Below are positions 24,786-32,631 of a stretch of 64,000 bases of DNA, piece by piece. Source of the stretch: Nitrospirota bacterium (GTDB lineage Bacteria; Nitrospirota; Thermodesulfovibrionia; UBA6902); contig JACRPZ010000068.1 of assembly GCA_016222905.1 (NCBI GenBank), positions 1 through 64,000 on the forward strand, written 5' to 3'. Under the pieces are notes generated by a model that saw nothing but the letters and a program-made list of their open reading frames with translations, was not told where the DNA came from and did no database searches. Made by a program: the position numbers and the translations under genes. Every line of letters starts with the position of its first letter. The first letter of the stretch is position 1.

Positions 24786-25496
24786 TCACTGTTTAAAAAG
24801 TGCCTCAAATTCCTTTAAGAGGTTTAAATGTGTTGTAGAATCAGTGGGACTTGATGTAAAAAATCTATTACTCTTTAAATTGGTACCAATCCTTGGCTCG
24901 AGTGTTAATAGTTTCGATGTAATACTTATTTTATTATCCAATAATTTCTTGTCAGTTATAGCATAATCTACGGAAAAGGTGACAGCTCTTGGAGCAATAG
25001 TTATATTGGCTGCTTCGTTAATTGCAGAGGAACATAATTTTGTAGCTTTTTTATTTAGAAACACATTTATTTTTTTTGCGAAGATATCTTTATGGTTAAA
25101 ATCCAGAGCTACCGCGCAACTTGTTTCCATAGTTTTAATTAGATATTTATCTTTTTGAAAAAGATTAGATGGATCGGCATTTGATATTTTTTCGGCAATT
25201 AAATTATAAAACATTTTTGCTATAGAAGAGTTTGAATATATCCTAAAAGTGATGCTTCTTCTATCTATAATTAAAGTTTCAATTGGATATACTTTGCCTT
25301 CATTTTTGATCTCACCTGTTTGCATTGTTAGCCCTATTAGATTTTTACTTTCGTCTTCAGCAAGTTCTATGCTTTTAAATACAAATTGATCTTTCAAAAC
25401 ACTTATGTTTGAAGCTGTTATAAGTGCCCTGAAAGGGATAACATCCATTTCAAATAATCTTCTTTCTTGTACTGCAAGTTCGGTTATGTCTTTCAT
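24786..25496 (-). CDS. Hypothetical protein downstream of hicB
   Basis: 236 residues, no membrane segments, acidic and lysine-rich. I recognise no family. The first half carries alternating hydrophobic strands (VIPFRALITASNISVLKDQF, ITFRIYSNSSIAKMFYNLI), the second more strands (CAVALDFNHKDIFAKKINVF, APRAVTFSVDYAI). It starts 8 nt after hicB with a ribosome site (GGAGAAATC), so it is cotranscribed with the toxin-antitoxin genes. Its base composition is AT-richer than the neighbouring housekeeping genes, consistent with transfer as part of the module. Confidence 0.7.
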   Translation of the reverse strand: MKDITELAVQERRLFEMDVIPFRALITASNISVLKDQFVFKSIELAEDESKNLIGLTMQTGEIKNEGKVYPIETLIIDRRSITFRIYSNSSIAKMFYNLIAEKISNADPSNLFQKDKYLIKTMETSCAVALDFNHKDIFAKKINVFLNKKATKLCSSAINEAANITIAPRAVTFSVDYAITDKKLLDNKISITSKLLTLEPRIGTNLKSNRFFTSSPTDSTTHLNLLKEFEALFKQ

Positions 25497-25504
25497 GATT
25501 TCTC

Positions 25505-26101
25505 CTATGAACCAGTATAATATAACCTGCCAATTTTAGGTTCGCCTGTCTTATTGCAAGGCAATGCATTTCTTTCTGCTGGACGAGGCCATTGTGGCGA
25601 TCCTTCCATTTCTCGCATTATCTGTGAAAATCCGCTAGCTTGCTCAACCATATAAACCTCCTGCCCTCTGCTTGTCAGTATCCCCTGAATCGTGTTTAGC
25701 CCAGCATGAATAGTTTCCGAAATCTGCTCTATGTTCTCTTTTATAGAGGTTCTCTCTAACCCTTCTACCACATATGTAAGAATCATCTGGTTGAGGCTGA
25801 CTTCTTCCCGGTCTGCTTTATCAACAAGTTTCTCGTGAATGGATTTAGGCAATCTCAGGGTAATTCTACCGCTTGTTTCTATTGGAAGAGAAGGTTCGGG
25901 GATTTTCCAGCCAGATTCAATCGCAACTTCAAGCCACTCATCCTTAACATTAAGCGCTCTTTTGACTGCTTCTGTAGGAGTTTTACCGTCAGCTATACAC
26001 CCGGGAAGTTCAGGAAAACTAACGAAATAAACGTTATCTTCTGGATGAAATTCAACAACCATTCTATAATGGAGCTCCTTATAATATTTTAAGTCTCTCA
26101 T
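25505..26101 (-). CDS. hicB: HicB-type antitoxin
   Basis: 198 residues. The N-terminal HicB fold has YRMVVEFHPEDNVYFVSFPE and LPGCIADGKTPTEAVKRAL; the later part has a ribbon-helix-helix DNA-binding segment (GRITLRLPKSIHEKLVDKAD, VSLNQMILTYV). The remaining C-terminal 60 residues are less conserved. HicB binds and silences the HicA RNase and represses the operon. It overlaps the upstream hicA frame by 4 nt. Because hicA carries a nonsense codon, this antitoxin may now be an orphan or guard a shortened toxin. Confidence 0.88.
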   Translation of the reverse strand: MRDLKYYKELHYRMVVEFHPEDNVYFVSFPELPGCIADGKTPTEAVKRALNVKDEWLEVAIESGWKIPEPSLPIETSGRITLRLPKSIHEKLVDKADREEVSLNQMILTYVVEGLERTSIKENIEQISETIHAGLNTIQGILTSRGQEVYMVEQASGFSQIMREMEGSPQWPRPAERNALPCNKTGEPKIGRLYYTGS

Positions 26102-26376
26102 TCTTTCTCCTCAATATCATTTTTTTTCATGCTTAACAATTCAATTGCCTTCAAACATTCTCTGACGTATTTGACCTTGACCTTAGCTTCTCGCCCATGT
26201 GGTTTTGCAACATGTGGCATAATCTTATTTACTAATTTTTTGTGTGTAAACATATAACCATGTGATGTTTTTCGAGGGATAAAACCAAAACTACCCATAA
26301 GACTTACTAAATCGTCAAATGTTACATTTTATGGCGCATTTCTTGTTTTGTCTGAGAGTTTTTGCTTTTGTGACAT
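26098..26376 (-). pseudogene. hicA: HicA-type toxin gene with an in-frame stop
   Basis: From ATG 26376 the frame reads MSQKQKLSDKTRNAP, then TAA at 26331-26329, then continues NVTFDDLVSLMGSFGFIPRK and TSHGYMFTHKK to the natural end that overlaps hicB by 4 nt. The reading across the stop fits HicA proteins, where the stop falls at a usual Lys before NVTFDDL. A single base change from AAA would explain it. Translation could restart at ATG 26298 and give 66 residues that retain the SHGY histidine but lack the first helix. Either the toxin is dead or it is made as a truncated form. Confidence 0.75.
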
Positions 26377-26508
26377 TCATTTTTATCCTAATTGTCTATA
26401 ATTGAATAATACCTGACACTATATATGATGTCAAGAGTTAATGTCAAATTATGTCAAGAAGCATTTTGTTGCTGGACGTTGTAAATGGACGGCAAGGTCT
26501 TGACCATT

Positions 26509-26664
26509 GCTATTTAAACCTTAACCTTTTCTCTCTTCATCACAAAAAAAGGCGCATGGTTGGATGTGAAGACCGGCGGGTCATTTTTCAGGATCGCAGA
26601 GATGGAAGGATGCTTCTTAAACTCATTTTCGAGAAACTGCCTGACCTGCTTACGGTCCCACCCC
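26509..26664 (-). pseudogene. Duplicated 3' end of the radical SAM gene (fragment)
   Basis: 127 bp (26538-26664) match 27491-27617 with two mismatches, and a further shared GCTATTTAAACCTT (26509-26522) lies just outside after a small indel. On the minus strand it encodes WDRKQVRQFLENEFKKHPSI and the following 25 residues, the C-terminus of the radical SAM protein, ending FFVMKREKVKV and stop rather than FFVMERFK. Nothing upstream of this fragment continues the gene. It marks the far border of the brnTA insertion. Confidence 0.8.
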
Positions 26665-26749
26665 CCCTTGATCTTCTTCAGACAGTCATTTTACCTTTGG
26701 TTATCATTTATGCGCCTTATCGCTAAGCACTGCGTTGCAAAGAAATTAA

Positions 26750-26886
26750 GTAACCATTCAGTTACGGGTGGATATTTCACTGTCAATACAACCCACCCCC
26801 CCTGCCCCTCCCAGGAGGGGACCCTGTTTTAGTCCCCTCCTGGGAGGGGTGCAGGGGTGGGTATGTACCCGTAACTGAATGGTTAC
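26750..26886. repeat. 137-bp palindromic MITE-like element
   Basis: Terminal inverted repeats GTAACCATTCAGTTACGGGT (26750-26769) and its complement (26867-26886) enclose a second long inverted repeat: ACCCACCCCCCCTGCCCCTC with CCAGGAGGGGA, facing TCCCCTCCTGGGAGGGG with TGCAGGGGTGGGT. The whole folds into one long hairpin with no coding capacity. The region 26377-26940 has no gene; it holds this element and the radical SAM fragment. The inner C/G-rich arms resemble the palindrome inside cobC. Confidence 0.8.
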
Positions 26887-26940
26887 GAAATTAATGTAAA
26901 TATCTTTGTAAATACAATTAATTTGTGATAATATCAAACT

Positions 26941-27213
26941 ATGAAAGGATTTCGGTGGAATGAAGATAAAAATATAAGACTTAAAAAAGAGAGAGGCGTA
27001 TCATTTGAAGAAATATTAGATTCAAAATTTGTAGGAGCAGAAAAACACCCAACCAGAAGAAATCAAATAGTTTTAAAGTTTGAATATAAAAAATACATTT
27101 GGATTATCCCCTGCATTGTTGAAGGAGATTATATATTCTTAAAAACGCTGTTCCCAAGCCGCAAATATACAATTAAATACAACAAGGATGAGGTGAAAAA
27201 TGAACAAGATTAA
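26941..27213 (+). CDS. brnT: BrnT-type toxin
   Basis: 90 residues. The start FRWNEDKNIRLKKERGVSFE and the late strands (KYIWIIPCIVEGDYIFLKTL, FPSRKYT) match BrnT ribonuclease toxins (RelE-like fold, WDxxKxxxNxxKHGVSFEEA pattern). The antitoxin gene follows with a 14-nt overlap, the usual brnT-brnA order. It lies between two copies of the radical SAM gene end. Confidence 0.82.
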   Translation: MKGFRWNEDKNIRLKKERGVSFEEILDSKFVGAEKHPTRRNQIVLKFEYKKYIWIIPCIVEGDYIFLKTLFPSRKYTIKYNKDEVKNEQD

Positions 27214-27451
27214 ATTAACAAAAGAGGAAAAAGAAATTGAAAATGCTTTAATGCGCGGTGAATATACTTCAATAAAAGGAAAAGAGCTGGCAAATATAGA
27301 AAAAGCTCTTAAGGCAAGGAAAAAAGATATAACGATGACCATAAGAGTTAATAGTGAAGATATTGAAAAAATAAAGATTAAAGCAAAAAAGGTCGGCGTA
27401 AAATATCAAAGTTATATCTCAGAGGTTATCCATCAGGTTGCGGAAGTGTAA
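27200..27451 (+). CDS. brnA: BrnA/CopG-type antitoxin
   Basis: 83 residues. Charged helical N-terminal half (LTKEEKEIENALMRGEYTSI) that would cover the toxin, then a ribbon-helix-helix DNA-binding part (DITMTIRVNSEDIEKIKIKA, YQSYISEVIHQ). A ribosome site GATGAGGTGAAAA precedes the ATG inside brnT. It neutralises BrnT and represses the promoter upstream of 26941. Confidence 0.8.
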   Translation: MNKIKLTKEEKEIENALMRGEYTSIKGKELANIEKALKARKKDITMTIRVNSEDIEKIKIKAKKVGVKYQSYISEVIHQVAEV

Positions 27452-27475
27452 AAAATAACAGCGCTAAGGATCAGG

Positions 27476-29009
27476 CTATTTAAACCTTTCCATCACAAAA
27501 AAAGGCGCATGGTTGGATGTGAAGACCGGCGGGTCATTTTTCAGGATCGCAGAGATGGAAGGATGCTTCTTAAACTCATTTTCGAGAAAATGCCGGACCT
27601 GCTTACGGTCCCACCCCGCTGGATGACTAAAATCTGTATACAGGGAGAGGTCTGCGTCATAAAATTTTCGCGTCGCGAGTCCATTTGAGTCAGCGCCGCA
27701 GACAGGCATGTTGAATACCGCAAGATTCAGAAAGTCTATACTGTCGCAATGGCTGGCAGTGAATTCAAGGGTCTTCTTTGCGCTCTTTAAGGTTCTCAGC
27801 AGGAGTGCCAAAGATAAGATAGACATAGGTTGTTATCCCGGCCTTCTTCAGCGCCTTCAGCGCCTGTGATGCCATTTTGATGCTGATCCCCTTCTCCATC
27901 TTATCAAGAACTGTCTGGTCTCCTGACTCAATGCCGAGTTGCAGCATTACACACCCTGATCGTTTCAGGGAGAGGCAGAAATCCGGGTCTGTAAACTGCC
28001 TGCTTATGCGCGCAAACCCGTACCAAGGCACTGAGGGGCCTTCATCAGAAAGGGCTTCCATAAGCGAAGGGCGGACAGCGCTGTCAAGAAAATGGATAAG
28101 CACAGGGGAAGAATCTTCCTTAAGAACATGGAGATCCGAAATTACTTTTTCTGGAGGTATTGGCAGATAGCGGGTCCCCTCCGCCTTCTCAGGGCAGAAG
28201 GTGCATCGGTTCCAGTAGCATCCTGTTGATCCGCTGTATGGAAGCACAAACCCCGGCGAAAAATAATCTTCTATTGGCAAAGCCTGATAATCGGGAGTGT
28301 ACGTTCTCTCTTGATCGGAGATGCCGAGGAGCGAAAGCAGGTTTTCCTCACCGGGGCCCGGTATAAATTGGTCAACGACCCCGCTGAAAGGATCTCTCCA
28401 AAGAGGACTGCTTAACCATGATGTGACAAGACCGCCTCCAACGATCACCTTGAGGCCCGGAAATTCGCGCTTCACAAAGCCTATCATCGCAAAGGTGCAG
28501 AGGGCCTGGCTCAGATAGTTCAGGGAAAAGCCGATCCATTCCGGCTGCTCCTGATGAATCAGGGCGGCGAGCCTTGTTCTGAAATAAGGGTAGAAGATAT
28601 TCTTCTCGAATTGCTCTGCAGAGATAATGAGGTCTGCCGACCTCAAGGGTGAGAGTCCATCCTGCTGATAATTGGCGAGGCCGACATCAGCGCCATAGGC
28701 CTTTGATACTTTCTCAAGCACCCGTCCAAGGTCTCTTACAACCCTCTTGTACCGGTCTATTCTGAGATATGCTCCGGGACTTTTTATGAGTTCCAGGTTT
28801 TTGTCCAGATTGCGAAAGGACCTTCCGGACCAGACGTCTCCAACATTGTCCGGCTTCGGTGATTTAAGAAGATAAAGCAGGCCCTCCAGATTGGCATCAA
28901 GGAGACTGTGCTTTATCCCATGGAATTTCAGAGCGCCTGAAAGCCTTGCGATACCCGCAGGGGGCTCTCCGGGTTTTGAAACAGGCGGGTGTACAAGTAT
29001 TATCGACAC
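27476..29009 (-). pseudogene. B12-binding-type radical SAM protein, frameshifted near 27782
   Basis: The first 400 or so codons (29009 down to about 27784) encode an N-terminal region with IIVHPP-like start (MSIILVHPPVSKPGEPPAGI), a B12-binding-like middle (WIGFSLNYLSQAL, VIVGGGLVTSW) and a radical SAM core with the cluster motif GCYWNRCTFC and GIESGDQTVLDKM. The frame then ends early (NLKERKEDP stop), while the remaining C-terminus (KKTLEFTASHCDSIDFLNLA to VMERFK) is in the next frame. Skipping one C near 27782 joins them as NLKEAKKTLEF. The cluster motif has four rather than three residues between the first two Cys. It may be a real mutation or an assembly error. The 3' end is duplicated at 26509-26664. 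Confidence 0.82.
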
Positions 29010-29163
29010 GATGAATTTTAATAGATATCTTCATGACGTTACAAATTAGCCGGATTTTGGAAGCACTCAGGTGCAGGCTTGACTTTTATTTTTTTGGGTA
29101 CTAATTAAACAAACACAGAAAGAAATGTTATTATTAAATCAGTTCTAAAGAAGGAGGCAGACT

Positions 29164-29385
29164 ATGCGCATAATAGATATTCCACAAATTGAGAAATTAA
29201 GCATCCCTGAAAAGATTCTTCTTGTCGAAGATATGTGGGATAGCATATCTTCCGAGGAATCTGCTGTCCCTATCCCTGAGAGCCACATGATGGAATTGGA
29301 CAGAAGGCTTGCTAGGTATAAGTCCAGTCCTGGAGGACTTTTATCTCTGGATGAGCTTCGAGCAAAAATAGAATCAAGAAAATGA
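29164..29385 (+). CDS. Addiction-module antitoxin (unstable antitoxin family, RelB-like)
   Basis: 73 residues, acidic, helical. The pattern LSIPEKILLVEDMWDSI followed by IPESHMMELDRRLARYKSSP matches the PF09720-type antitoxin (L...E.LLL.EDLWDSI....E...ELDRRL). AGGAGG precedes the ATG. It is followed by its toxin with a 4-nt ATGA overlap. Confidence 0.88.
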   Translation: MRIIDIPQIEKLSIPEKILLVEDMWDSISSEESAVPIPESHMMELDRRLARYKSSPGGLLSLDELRAKIESRK

Positions 29386-29693
29386 CGTATATCCTGCGGT
29401 TCCTTCCAGAAGTTGAAGAAGATCTCATCAACGGTTATGTTTGGTATGAATCAAAATCCAGAGGGCTCGGTGAAGACTTTCTTCGTATGTTCTATGCCTA
29501 TGCAAATGAAATCCTATGGAATCCCTTGCGTTACCCGAAAGTTTATCAGGACTTTCGGCGGCGTTTGCTCAGGCGGTTCCCTTATGCTATCTATTTTGAA
29601 ATTGAGAATGACCAGATTATTGTATTTGGGCTTTTTCATTGTGCGCGCAACCCACAGGCCATAAATGCAGAACTCAAAAACAGAGAAAAATAG
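29382..29693 (+). CDS. RelE/ParE-family toxin
   Basis: 103 residues. The RelE/ParE fold is clear: LRFLPEVEEDLINGYVWYES, FLRMFYAYANEILWNPLRYP, and the core strands RRLLRRFPYAIYFEIENDQI, VFGLFHCARNP. It either cleaves translating mRNA or inhibits gyrase; the family cannot be split by eye. It overlaps its antitoxin gene by 4 nt. No duplicated flanks are visible around this pair, unlike the brnTA module. Confidence 0.9.
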   Translation: MTYILRFLPEVEEDLINGYVWYESKSRGLGEDFLRMFYAYANEILWNPLRYPKVYQDFRRRLLRRFPYAIYFEIENDQIIVFGLFHCARNPQAINAELKNREK

Positions 29694-29730
29694 AACCGCA
29701 GTTATAAGCATCCGCGTTCTTTAGGCGTTC

Positions 29731-31881
29731 TTAGGGGTTTCGCTGCAGATATGCCCTTACAAATTTCGCTTCATCATAGCTGACTGTGCCGTTGAAGTGT
29801 TCAATAACAGGGTTTAGCTGCCACGTTCCAAGCAACAGAAATATCTCCTTGATCTTTTCCTGCTTTGCGGGGGCTACAAGACGGTTCATATCAATATCGC
29901 GGCCATCTCTTATCAGTTCTTCAAGGTGTCCTGAGATGGTGGGTATTGCAAGGCCGCGTTCCTTTACAATACTCTCCAGGGTGTATCCATTTTTAAAGAG
30001 GTCATAGGTCTTTTCCAGTGTCTCACTTTTAGTCTTTTTTCGCGGCATGATGACAGGCAAAACAATTGCCTCCCTCTCAGGGATTGTGACGCCTGGGTTT
30101 TCATCAAGATATGTCTTGATCGTTTTTATAAAAGAAGCCCCGTACCGTTCAAGCTTAACATCTCCGATACCGTTGATCTTCTTCATATCAGATGAGGCCG
30201 CGGGGTAGTATCTGCACATTTCATGAAGGGTCTTGTCTGAGAATATGATATATGGGGGGACCTGCTGTTCATCAGCGATCTCTTTGCGCAGCCTGCGAAG
30301 CTTATCAAAGAGCAGCTCATCATATGGCGCAAACCTGCCGTCTCTTCCGGCAGCACGCCTCTTGTTCGTCTCTTCCCTCTTTAACGCTGTGACCTCTTCT
30401 CTGCCGTAGAGAATATTATTCCCTTTTGCTGTCAGTTTTAATACCGGATACTGTCCGCCGTCCTGGCATATGGCATCCTGGGCAAGGAGTTCATCGATCA
30501 GAAATCGCCAGTGCTTTTTATTTTTGTCTTTGCCCTTTCCATAGGTCTTGATATTATCGTGCCCCAGCTCACGTATGCGTTTTGTATCAGCGCCTGTAAC
30601 AATATCTATGATATGCTGGATCCCAAAACGCTGATCAGTCCGTGACATGGCTGACATAATTATCTGCGCGTCGACCGTAACATCTATCTTTTCAACCATG
30701 CCTGTACAGATGTCGCAGGTATTGCAATTCTCATCAGGGTAATGCTCACCGAAATATTCAAGAAGCTGTCTCCGCCTGCAAAGATTATGAGAGGCATACC
30801 GCACTGTGAGGTTCAGCTTCTCCATGGCAACGGCCCGTTCCTGATCATCAGATATCTGATCTATAAAGTACCTGATCTTCGGGATGTCCCCCCTTCCGAA
30901 GAATAGGATGCAATCGGCAGGCTCGCCGTCGCGTCCTGCACGGCCTGTCTCCTGATAGTAGCCTTCCATATTTTTGGGCAGATCAGCATGAATAACAAAG
31001 CGGACATTTGATTTGTCTATGCCCATACCAAAAGCAATTGTCGCCACAATGATAGCTGCCTCATCCCTGTTGAACGCCTCCTGGTTCTTCTTACGCTCTT
31101 CCGCTGCTAAACCCGCATGATACGGCAGCGCTTTGATGCCGTTGGCTGAGAGAAGATCGGCAAGTTCTGAAACAGAATCCCGGGTCGTGCGGTAAATTAT
31201 GCCCGGCTCTCCCGGATGCTCTTTGATGAATTCAAGCAGCTGTGATTCCAGTTCTCTTTTGCTCTTGACCTTGTAAAAGAGATTAGGCCGGTTAAATGAC
31301 GCGCGCACTGTAAATGGAGACCTGAGGCCGATCTTGCTGATAATATCATCCTGCACCCTTGAAGTGGCTGTGGCTGTAAATGCCCCGACCGGGATATCGG
31401 GAAATAACTTTGTAATATTTGAGAGGCTCAGATAATCAGGGCGGAAGTCGTGCCCCCATTCAGAGACACAATGCGCTTCATCTATGGCAAACAGAGAGAC
31501 GGGGAGAGTTTTAAGCTGGTCAAGAAAGCCCTGCATCGCAAAACGTTCAGGAGAGACGTACAGCAGTTCAATATCTCCGTTCTTGAGATCATGGAATACA
31601 GCGGACATCTCCTGCGGTTTCATTGAACTGTTTATAAAAGCCGCGGATATGCCGTTCTCCAGAGCAGCATCCACCTGATCCTTCATCAGGGATATCAGCG
31701 GGCTTATGACAACCGTTGTGCCCTTCATTAATTTGGCAGGCAGCTGATAGCAGAGCGATTTCCCCCCGCCGGTAGGCATTACCGCGAAGACATCTTTTTT
31801 CTCCAGGATCTTACTGATAATATCTTCCTGATTGGGGCGAAACTCCTCAAATCCAAATACTTTTTTTAATGTATCATGCAT
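29731..31881 (-). CDS. recQ: ATP-dependent DNA helicase RecQ
   Basis: 716 residues. Helicase core with Walker A MPTGGGKSLCYQLP, DEAH-type box AIDEAHCVSEWGHDFRPDY, motif VI YYQETGRAGRDGEP; RecQ zinc-binding region with cysteines in NLCRRRQLLEYFGE and CNTCDIC; winged-helix RQC domain; HRDC domain (about 525-600) and a C-terminal helix-turn-helix (about 620-700) as in other bacterial RecQ proteins. It unwinds DNA 3'-5' in recombination repair. It lies in reverse orientation to the toxin-antitoxin pair and seems to be single-gene. Confidence 0.95.
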   Translation of the reverse strand: MHDTLKKVFGFEEFRPNQEDIISKILEKKDVFAVMPTGGGKSLCYQLPAKLMKGTTVVISPLISLMKDQVDAALENGISAAFINSSMKPQEMSAVFHDLKNGDIELLYVSPERFAMQGFLDQLKTLPVSLFAIDEAHCVSEWGHDFRPDYLSLSNITKLFPDIPVGAFTATATSRVQDDIISKIGLRSPFTVRASFNRPNLFYKVKSKRELESQLLEFIKEHPGEPGIIYRTTRDSVSELADLLSANGIKALPYHAGLAAEERKKNQEAFNRDEAAIIVATIAFGMGIDKSNVRFVIHADLPKNMEGYYQETGRAGRDGEPADCILFFGRGDIPKIRYFIDQISDDQERAVAMEKLNLTVRYASHNLCRRRQLLEYFGEHYPDENCNTCDICTGMVEKIDVTVDAQIIMSAMSRTDQRFGIQHIIDIVTGADTKRIRELGHDNIKTYGKGKDKNKKHWRFLIDELLAQDAICQDGGQYPVLKLTAKGNNILYGREEVTALKREETNKRRAAGRDGRFAPYDELLFDKLRRLRKEIADEQQVPPYIIFSDKTLHEMCRYYPAASSDMKKINGIGDVKLERYGASFIKTIKTYLDENPGVTIPEREAIVLPVIMPRKKTKSETLEKTYDLFKNGYTLESIVKERGLAIPTISGHLEELIRDGRDIDMNRLVAPAKQEKIKEIFLLLGTWQLNPVIEHFNGTVSYDEAKFVRAYLQRNP

Positions 31882-32065
31882 TGGCTGTTACCCGGTTCCC
31901 ATCACTAAAATTAAACAAAAATAATACCTTTAAGTTAAAAAAGCTGCATATACAATATATCCGATGGCAAATAAAAACAAACTTCATAATAATTGTTGCA
32001 TGCGCTCTGATTTATTGATAATATCTAAACAGAAACCCATTTCAGAAGAAAGGAGGTGAAACATA

Positions 32066-32479
32066 ATGAAGAAACTGACGATAGTAACCATGTGCATGAT
32101 AGCCGCAGGATTGCTCTTTACGGCTGCTTTTGCGGCTCATGACGTAGAGTCGGGAACAGCTGCCGTCGTAGCCGGTGACGTGGCAAAGGGCAAGGCGCTC
32201 TTCAATGACCCGAAGCTTGGCGGTGCAACATCAGGGAAGTCCTGTAACACATGCCATCCTGACGGAAAGGGAGTAGAGATGGCCGCGGACAAAAAAGAGT
32301 TCAACATAATGGGTAAAAAGCAGAACAGCCTTGAAGAAGCTGTTAATTTCTGCATTGAGAACGCCATTAAAGGAAAGGCTATTGATCCAGCGTCAAACCA
32401 GATGAAGGATATCGTTGCCTATATTAAGTCATTGAAGGGAAAGACGACAATGCCGAAGAAAAAATCCCTGGGTTATTAA
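32066..32479 (+). CDS. Periplasmic monohaem c-type cytochrome
   Basis: 137 residues. Signal peptide (about 1-23, IAAGLLFTAAFAA), then a class I-like cytochrome with haem-binding Cys60, Cys63 and His64 (KSCNTCHPDGKG). Met residues late in the domain (IMGKKQ, SNQMKDIVAYI) are candidate axial ligands. A strong AAAGGAGGTG site lies upstream and a strong terminator downstream, so it is a monocistronic gene. It carries electrons in the periplasm; the partner is not shown. Confidence 0.92.
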   Translation: MKKLTIVTMCMIAAGLLFTAAFAAHDVESGTAAVVAGDVAKGKALFNDPKLGGATSGKSCNTCHPDGKGVEMAADKKEFNIMGKKQNSLEEAVNFCIENAIKGKAIDPASNQMKDIVAYIKSLKGKTTMPKKKSLGY

Positions 32480-32490
32480 AAATTGAATGA

Positions 32491-32527
32491 AAGGGGGAGC
32501 AATATTATTATTGTCTCCCCCTTTTTT
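32491..32527 (+). terminator. Rho-independent terminator of the cytochrome gene
   Basis: GGGGGAG (32493-32499) pairs with CTCCCCC (32515-32521), with added pairing of CAATA-type bases inside the loop, followed by TTTTTTATT. It is 12 nt after the cytochrome stop. Confidence 0.88.
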
Positions 32528-32631
32528 ATTGTCAGAAGATGAACTGGGAAAAGAAATATGATGTGAAATGATGGCAAAAGGTGCAGCAATAGTTTTTCAG
32601 CAGTCTGTCATTTACAGAGGATAATGCCAAT

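Noticed and set aside
26329-26331. In-frame stop in hicA as a second recoded codon
   Set aside because: It is TAA, not TGA, does not replace a Cys, and no hairpin follows; nonsense mutation is simpler. The stop between the diguanylate cyclase parts is also TAA.
27476-27826. Separate 116-residue gene at the end of the radical SAM gene
   Set aside because: It continues the radical SAM C-terminus in the next frame, and its apparent start lies inside the upstream coding sequence without a ribosome site.
32593-32606. 14-mer TTTTTCAGCAGTCT shared with 115-128 as a possible insertion-sequence end
   Set aside because: Several 14-mer matches are expected by chance in 64 kb, and no longer similarity surrounds them.
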